Positions 57,192 to 64,000 of a DNA stretch of 64,000 nucleotides are shown here, piece after piece. Under the pieces are notes generated by a model that was not told where the DNA came from, made no database searches, and saw only the letters and a list, made by a program, of their open reading frames with translations. The first letter of the stretch is position 1, and each line of letters opens with the position of its first letter. The DNA is from Isoetes taiwanensis (Eukaryota > Streptophyta > Lycopodiopsida > Isoetales > Isoetaceae): the NCBI GenBank assembly GCA_021234155.1, contig JAJEKV010000004.1, positions 14,540,716 to 14,604,715 on the forward strand, given 5' to 3'. A program made the translations under genes and the position numbers.

Positions 57192-59617
57192 TTACATTCT
57201 GAGTTCCCCTTCTGTGCTTAACGGACAGGGCCTGGATGATTCCATAGCACATCGTGAGCCAAGTTTCTTCCCTTTGCTACAAGCAAGATCTAATAAAAAA
57301 TCTGTAAAAACGTATTCATAATCGGGCACCTTTCCGAAACCTGTAAAACAATAAAACCACTTACTCCATCATAACAGCAGGAAATCATCTGCTTAGCAGT
57401 TTCATACTACGGTCTTAGCAATGTCTTACCTGGAAAGTAATTTATGTCAATGACATAATAATGATTACCCTTGCCGCCTTCCCTTATAATATCCAAGTTA
57501 AAAAGCCTTAAGCCCTGATATAAGGATCGTTATCTATAAGTTCAATGTAATAAGCACATGAAGGATGAACTTGTATTACCAATTTATGACGAAGACCATC
57601 TGCAAGGGAATCAAGAAGACGTTGTGGAGGCAGTTCTAGATAGAGAGTCAGGGAAATATTAACAAACAATTGCAACAAAAGCCAGAATGGAAACAGACCA
57701 AACAAAGACCGTGTAATAAATTACCAGCAGCTTTTGGATCTAAATCAGCTTCTTCTGCTGTCGCTGCAGCACCGGATACTCTAGAGAAAGGGATCATTCC
57801 AGTTTCTGCAGGTTGCTTTTCTATGATATCTGGCAAAGAGAATCTTCGGACAACTTTGATGGCACCACCTACGATGTACACTTTGAAAAGTACACCACCT
57901 GCAGAACAACATTAAGATTATTTGCCTGTATCCACATGCCATGAATAAAAAAAATTCTTAAACTCGCCATGGTTCACAAATTCCTGAAGCACAAGAGGAG
58001 GATCCAATTCTGATAGGCAATCTTCATTATATGCTAGGGACATTGCATGCGATTTTGCCGTGCCATCTGCCAGCAAGGGTTTGACCACTGCAAAAAGCAA
58101 GCATCAGAAACTGCAAGGAATAGCTTGGCAACACTGAAGCACCTACCAAAGGGAAGCTTTAACCCCGCTTTTGCCACAGAACTTCGAATTAAAGATGGGT
58201 CACCCATAATCACCAGCTGTTTTGGAATGTCCACTATGCCTGCAGAAATTAATCACCAAAAATCAGAACCATGCATAGAATTCTATCCATGACTTTCACA
58301 ATTAATGTTTCTAATCCTGAAAGAGCATATACAGAAACAAGTCCAAAGACATCCACGGAGATCTAACGGAGCCGTACTTAACACATGCATTGGAGCCATC
58401 AGTTACCTACCATCACAGCTATCCAAATTTAGTTCAGCAACCTTTTGAAGCATTGATTGACGATTACGTAAATGCTGTATTGCATCTGGAGGATCAATCA
58501 CAATGACTTCAGGATGGTTCTGCTTATATGCCTGCAATTTTCTATCGTCATAAGCTCTGTCTGTATAAAACCAAAATATGAAGCAAAAATAAGAAACAAT
58601 ATTGATGAGGCCATTCTAGCATGTTTCCGGTTGATGATCTACAGGACTGCAATTGCCAAGAGCAGACATGATATGTGTGAATGTGTGCGTGTGCACGTGT
58701 ACGTGTGGGGTCCAGAAGAGGGGACAGGGAGAAATTAATTAAACACGTCAACCGCATAAGCGTGCAACAACAAATAAAATATACCTCAAGCTCCTGCCGC
58801 CAGTCCCTCCCTGAAAACTGTGAAGAACAATATCATCAGCATGTGAAACAACATTCGTTGCAGGAACATAAAGGTATTCTAAGCTAATAGCTTACTTTAT
58901 GTAGTATTACATCAAATGGTCCTTGCTCTTTCAAAGGCCTTGACCTGTCAATTGCCACAAATGCTATGCCTTGTTTTCTGCCACAACAATTTCACGCATA
59001 GGTATAACAAAGAAGCAAAACACAAGATGCTGCAACATAGAGCATGAATAAATGCTGATGCATGGTACACTAAAAAAAATGTCCCTAACAGTATTTAATC
59101 AAAGAGACCCGTTAGTTTTTATTTGTAAGATAAATCCATGGCCTTGCAATAGTTGTTATACTAAGAAAACAAGAAGCAGAGTATCAAATTAAAGAAACCG
59201 GATGCTGCTTAACTATTGTCTCTATTAAGAGTTTGCTTAACTATTGTCTCTTTTAAGAGTTAAGTGGCAGATGTATATTCAATTTTATCGACCACCTTAG
59301 AAAAATAGTTAACTCAGATGTTAACAAGTATAAATGCCTAATAAACAGAACTCATACCCTTCACTTTGCACATTATCCAATTATCATAAGTAATTCATTG
59401 CCACAAAGACTGATTCAATTTCGTCCTTTCTAATGCAATAGATACATTCATATCAGATGTGCATTTGAATTAATAATTTGCAAGAACACTATTACGACTA
59501 AGCCATATGCTCATTCTACCTTGCATGCGTTTCAAGTTTGGGCTGCATGAAACTCTTTGCCTTTTTCGACGATAAAGCATATCCAACGGTAAATTTACTC
59601 TGAGATAGAGAGGACAT
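57192..59617 (-). CDS. ITPK: Inositol-tetrakisphosphate 1-kinase / inositol 1,3,4-trisphosphate 5/6-kinase (ITPK2/3 type), 10 exons
   Basis: Exons: 59617-59520, 58977-58896, 58817-58785, 58531-58411, 58239-58147, 58087-57968, 57898-57725, 57635-57580, 57514-57430, 57340-57192. They sum to 1,011 nt, giving 336 aa and TAA with every phase matching. The product starts [20 protein letters not shown]. It carries [54 protein letters not shown] and [20 protein letters not shown]. The metal-binding ATP-grasp motif [15 protein letters not shown] follows. [18 protein letters not shown] is typical of plant ITPK2/3 rather than ITPK1. The enzyme phosphorylates inositol polyphosphates on the route to InsP6 and pyrophosphates, probably in the cytosol. 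The exon 6 donor reads CATG|GCGAGT, so intron 6 appears to be GC-AG. The gene looks intact. Confidence 0.95.
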
Positions 59618-62020
59618 TGCGGCCTCCAGCCAACGAAGCACATACCGACACACCAGAAACCCTTGTTGATAAACACCCAACAGACCCAATCTCGGCAATT
59701 CGATCAATCAATTTCTTTCAATGGGCAATCCAGGATTGGCCGTGTAGTGGTAGAATCAACCATTGTTGAGCGGAAATGAGGCAAAATTGCGAAGAGCCTT
59801 GTGGGCTCTGTCTATTTGATGGATTTTGATCAAAGAGGAGGTGTGGGCGATATTGAATAGGTCCGGCAGCAAGGAACTTCGTCTTTGCCCTTCCCTCTTC
59901 TCTCCTTTTGCATTATTTTCCTCTCTTCGTGTTTAGCGGTGCATAAAAACGAAAAGGATATCCGCTCTCTTTTCTATTTTCCACACCATCTGAGCCGTCC
60001 ATTTTTCTTCCTACTTACCCTTGCTAAGCGCTTTAAGGGTGCCTTCATTTTGACCCCACTCCATGACCTTGACCTCTTCAATGATGTAGATCCCCATTGT
60101 GACCCCGTCATCCTCATCATCTTCATTGACATTGCCACCGCCTGCGCCACCACCACTGCCTTCCATTCGCTGCATCCTATTTCACGCCAATGTCATTTCT
60201 GCCTTGTCTCGTCTCGAATTCCAGACGCCGTTAGTTGAAAATGCATGTAGTCAATATATCTCCGAGGAATATCTCGTCGGCTATCCACAAGGTGAGTGTC
60301 AGCACTATATAATGCATCTATCAATATATAGTGTACTACTATAACAAAGTATTGCTTATATATAGTTCCAAGGATATCTTGAGGATGTACCAACTGAATA
60401 TACTAGTTGGAAGGATATCCATCGCATATGTTTGGCATGAAGAATATGACCCCAACTAACACCACATCGATCTTGTATCTACTGCAAGAAGCATTATTTT
60501 ATTAGTTGTTTCGGGTCGCAAATAACTAGGTTAGTCAACAATACCATTGCTAGTATGATGCTTTATTAAGTGTCTTGAACTTTAGCTACAAAGCAATAGA
60601 TCAATCAACTTAATTAATAGTAATATGTTGTAGGAATGAGAACCATCGCCAAGTATAAAGATGGGAACCATTCTAATTAATGCATATTACCATTTCAAGC
60701 AAGTTTTTTTTTTTTTTTTTTTCTAGCACGCCAGCCCAACCAAATCTACAACCTTCGTGCAATTCTAGCCTATCCACGTAGCACCTCCACCTCATCAAAA
60801 TCTGAGGTGGCATGTCCCTTCACCGTTAGATTGTTAGTTTAAAAAATCAAAGGCCACCAAAATTAAAAAAAAAATCAATGAAAATAGGGCACGGACGAAG
60901 ATAGATAAGGCCATCGAAATCCTTAAAAGTCCTTTCTTTTCGCTCTAAGGCAAATTTTGATAGCGACAATGTCTCCTAGATCCTCGTAGGCCTTGTCTTC
61001 TTCAGTATCCGGATGCTTCTTGATGTCGATTTGTGCCTGCCCTATTCGGCTCCATCAAAACCCATCTGTTTCTTGCAGGTAACTTGTGCTCGATTGCAGA
61101 TACACATTGGACTATACCTGGGCACCTTTAATTTTGGGTAGCATGTGCCAGGAAGAAGGCAAATGTGATAGGCAAAATTATTGGGCGGGGTGGGAAGTTG
61201 AATTGACTGAAAAATGAAAAGCTAAGGCTTTTCTTTTGCGACGGGCAGGCAAGCAAGATTGTCTTAGCAGTGATGGAGTGGCCCTTTCTATTTTTGAACC
61301 CCAACCATCACTCGGAGCATTTTGGCCTCCAACACGATCTGCTATGTATGCTATACAAAATACACATCTTCCAATAAAAGGCAGGCTCAGGCATTTCTTT
61401 ATTACTGCATGATGATTAATTTATAGCCTCATCCTATTTCATCTCTTTGGAGCATATGTTTCTGGTTCTATTTATGCTAATGAGCACACTTGCTTCTCCC
61501 CAAAGGAGCATTATGCTCAAATAGCTGGATCAAGGTTAAGGACATTGTAACTAGTTTCCTATACTTTATTTATTTATTTATTTGGTCTTGCTCACTTAAG
61601 GCCTTGAGAGGCCATGGAGCACTAAAAAACCAGCAAAGTACATCATATTTTTAATATCAAAGTACAATGGCTATCAACTGCCTTCAAATATAATCCTAAC
61701 TCATTATAAGGATCTAAGAAGCTTAAATGTTTTAATAAGCAGAATAGAATGTTGCTTTATCTTATTCATTTCTAAAGTTGCAATAGGTGGACAAGCTAAG
61801 TCCATATGCTGCATTTGCTTTCTTCGTATCCTTGTTTATAATGTTTGCGCACATATATAAGTTGATTCAAAGCATAATCAATAAGATGCAAATACATTAG
61901 AAAATATTCTAGCATCTCTTCATAATGATCTACTATCATATCTCAATAGCCATGCAAGGTGTGTCTGTGTTCCAAATGCATTAGATTTCAATCTGCCTCT
62001 AAATGTTCGCGCAAAAGATA
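59618..62020. other. Intergenic stretch upstream of ITPK
   Basis: No gene recognised. It contains a poly(T) run near 60702-60722, a (TTTA)n run near 61567-61583, and the presumed promoter of ITPK just above 59617. The open frame at 59885-60238 lacks any known motif and is probably chance. Confidence 0.4.
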
Positions 62021-62024
62021 CAAC

Positions 62025-62151
62025 AAAGCACTCTGATCTTCCCAGTCTTGGGGCCACCTTGGAATCGCTTTGTTCGCATAACCCCTTGCATGTGCCGTCC
62101 CATAACCCGTTGGGTTCCCGTGGACGTAAAAATTCTTATCTTATCTTATCT

Positions 62152-62181
<30 letters not shown>
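62025..62181 (+). mobile_element. 5'-truncated LINE 3' end with (TTATC)n tail
   Basis: GTCCCATAACCCGTTGGG is followed by TTCCCGTGGACGTAAAAA and then about nine TTATC pentamers at 62135-62181. The leader resembles copy B's GTCCCATAGGCCAATCGG, then CTCCATGGACGATAAAA. The tail pentamer differs from the TATTC found in the other copies, so this is a related but distinct subfamily. Confidence 0.75.
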
Positions 62182-62183
<2 letters not shown>

Positions 62184-62189
62184 AACTTT

Positions 62190-62735
62190 TTGGGCCCATT
62201 GTAGTTTTTGATGAGAATTATCTCTACTTTGAGATCTATCCAGCAAGGATTTTTGTCCTAATCTGAAATTAAAGAATGTACGATTAGAGATGCTTCTAAA
62301 GTGAATATTTTCATTCTAAAGTTTCTGTACTTTACTGGCAGGTTATCCACAGGTTGCCTGCGTATTAATGTCATCTGACATCGTTATGATCTTCGCATGT
62401 CTGCATATGCCACATTTTTCAGGACATTTACTCATCTGCATGCGGCGTTATTGTTGCGGCCCAGAATAAGATACTGATGGCTTACAAGTGTTCCGCCCTT
62501 GAGTCAGAAGTGACCAAACGTAACGTATTTGAATTCAATGTCTTCAAATTAGTTATTATCGTTAGTCCCCTATTCTAGAGTAAGTATGTTGTGCTTCAAG
62601 CTCATGCTCCTATGGCATCTTCTTATGCTTACACAATTAAATGAGACATCTACATTCTATACTTTTCACATCTGATTAATAAATTTTTTGCTTTTGTCCT
62701 TCAAAAAAAAAAAAAAAAAAAAGCATTAGAGTGAA
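62190..62735. other. Non-coding stretch
   Basis: No gene recognised. It includes a poly(A) run at 62703-62722. Confidence 0.4.
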
Positions 62736-62736
62736 C

Positions 62737-62815
62737 AATAGAATAGAATAGAATAGAATAGAATAATAGAATAATAGAATGGTTTGTATCGTCCATGGAG
62801 TGTGCAGTTTTCCAG
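62737..62815 (-). mobile_element. LINE 3' end, minus orientation, with pentamer tail
   Basis: GAATA repeats (62737-62780, partly interrupted by AATA) precede GTTTGTATCGTCCATGGAG at 62782-62800. On the minus strand this is CTCCATGGACGATACAAAC followed by (TATTC)n, the family's terminal signature. The rest of the element upstream is not recognisable, so it is heavily 5'-truncated. Confidence 0.75.
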
Positions 62816-63375
62816 AATAATAAAATGAATACGATTTGCATTGCCAGTTTTAAAATTTATTCCAAAACAATAAAATCCTGCTACCTATATCTTAGAAGTC
62901 AACTCAAATTTGGGGGCATCTGCTCTCTAGCATTGCAGATCTAACCTTCATCAATGGGTTTGACAATGATATGCAAATAAACTATATTCGTGAATTGTCA
63001 GTGATCCTAGTAAAGCAAAATATTCTATGCATCAAGCCTCAAGAAGTTTTTGTGATCTGCGACATTATTGTATAAGGTACTAAATGTATCACATTGCAAA
63101 AGATACATCAATAGGACAGATTGCTTCTGAAATAACATTTTCTATCACATCACTCTAGCATTCGTTTTTTCGTCAAGTTATCCTGCATAAAATAAAGAAG
63201 TGAGTTTAAAAAAAAAAAAACTCAATATCAACAAGAATTTCGGCAATACATCTAATCATAAGCGAGATAACGAGCTAGAAATCCACTTTTGAGCATGCAC
63301 CGCGTTTCCATCCTCTCAAGTTCTTAAATTTCTTCTGTTTCAATGGACATGACATTCTTGGCATGCCCTTTACTT
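62816..63375. other. Non-coding stretch
   Basis: AT-rich, no recognisable exon or repeat on either strand. Confidence 0.4.
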
Positions 63376-63379
63376 TTTT

Positions 63380-64000
63380 ACTTACCCCAAAGCCAACGCC
63401 ATGTATGACTCAAATTGGATTGTGGAACTTGTAGGCGCCACCCATCTGGCAACGGGAGGGGTTATGGTGCTAAGAAGAGGCGATATATAATGAGTTGACG
63501 AAGTGTTTGCCTTTGTGAATATTTTCATGACAATACCAAGGCAGCCTTTCTGTAACACCAACCTGCACCATAAGAGGCAAACTTTTTGCGGCCTTGTTCC
63601 ATACAGACACATTTTAGGGGAGAGTATAAACTTTGCCCGAAATTCAGACTAAGATAATAGACGACCAGCTTCATACCATGATTGAATACAGACGACACCT
63701 CTCTGTGTAAGAGGATGAACTGATATAGCTAGTAGAGGTGCTAGGGGGTTTGAAGGCCACCACCATGGAGTCTCCAATAAGGTGTGAATGGAAGAACATG
63801 GCTAAAAGAGATGTCTGACTGCATCCCATGCTGCCAACAATCCACGCAGAAATGGAGAAGCGTTTCGAAAAGGCTGCAGAGGCTAAAATAATGTCCAAGG
63901 CAGAACTGGTTTGACTGCCTTCTTGCCTAGAGGGATACGATGACTAAGAGCTTGTTTAAGAAGGCATAAATCAGGAGAGTCATCTTCACCATTCAAGAGT
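63380..64000 (-). pseudogene. Degraded LINE-like ORF2 fragment
   Basis: Minus-strand reading from the window edge gives LCLLKQALSHRIPLGKK, FLRGLLAAWDAVRHLF and NPLAPLLAISVHPLTQRGVV, then SWYEAGRLL, all in one frame with interspersed stops. This resembles the region after the RT in LINE ORF2 proteins, where a LLxAWxxVRxxL block is common. It does not match copies A-C, so it would be another family. It runs off the right edge of the window. A different kind of retroelement is possible. Confidence 0.4.

Noticed and set aside
59885-60238. 117-aa plus-strand open frame
   Set aside because: Hydrophobic, low-complexity translation with no recognisable motif and no splice or promoter context. It overlaps an equally arbitrary antisense frame.
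1-64000. CRISPR arrays, rRNA genes, complete tRNA genes, bacterial operons or organelle DNA insertions
   Set aside because: Nothing of these kinds was seen. The tandem arrays lack the repeat-spacer pattern, and the tRNA-like segments do not form complete tRNAs.

Overview
The window reads as a nuclear, intron-rich plant genome: two well-preserved host genes sit in about 45 kb of nested, decayed transposable elements. The plant assignment rests on a VIRILIZER homologue, an ITPK2/3-type inositol phosphate kinase, a PLS-type PPR pseudogene and a chromodomain Ty3/gypsy element. Two Replitron-like HUH Rep relics, a DIRS-like tyrosine-recombinase element and LINEs with pentanucleotide tails point to a non-seed plant, most likely a fern or lycophyte. 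That last step is inference.

Layout. 1-4.8 kb: a minus-strand LINE (copy A: ORF1, endonuclease, RT), split by a minisatellite. 5.0-5.24 kb: a plus-strand LINE 3' end with a (TATTC)n tail. 5.5-6.96 kb: a second minus-strand LINE (copy C). 7.8-19.8 kb: VIR, minus strand, 24 coding exons whose junctions add up to an uninterrupted frame of about 2,276 aa. 23.1-24.4 kb: a broken PPR gene between two short direct repeats. 26.5-27.5 kb: a solitary LINE-type ORF1. 28.5-29.4 kb: Rep relic 1. 30.7-32.6 kb: candidate exons of an unrecognised plus-strand gene.

34.5-42.99 kb is a Russian doll. A decayed chromovirus (protease, RT, RNase H, integrase, chromodomain, 3' LTR) holds a 1,660-bp solo LTR with an imperfect 5-bp target duplication. 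It also holds a 2,600-bp tyrosine-recombinase element inserted without target duplication. That element carries an internal inverted copy of its own joined ends, which is the DIRS 'internal complementary region' design, but it has no RT. Removing it restores the chromovirus reading frame exactly across the junction.

43.5-44.0 kb: unrecognised minus-strand exon-like segments. 45.0-46.2 kb: Rep relic 2. 50.5-55.6 kb: the most complete LINE (copy B), plus strand, ending in a (CTATT)n tail. 57.2-59.6 kb: an intact ten-exon ITPK gene, minus strand, 336 aa. 62.0-62.8 kb: two more LINE 3' ends with pentamer tails. 63.4-64 kb: a degraded LINE-like fragment.

Only VIR (mRNA m6A writer complex) and ITPK (inositol polyphosphate synthesis) look functional. 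They are unrelated housekeeping genes with no sign of co-regulation. Exon coordinates were read by eye from splice signals and homology and may be off by a base or two.
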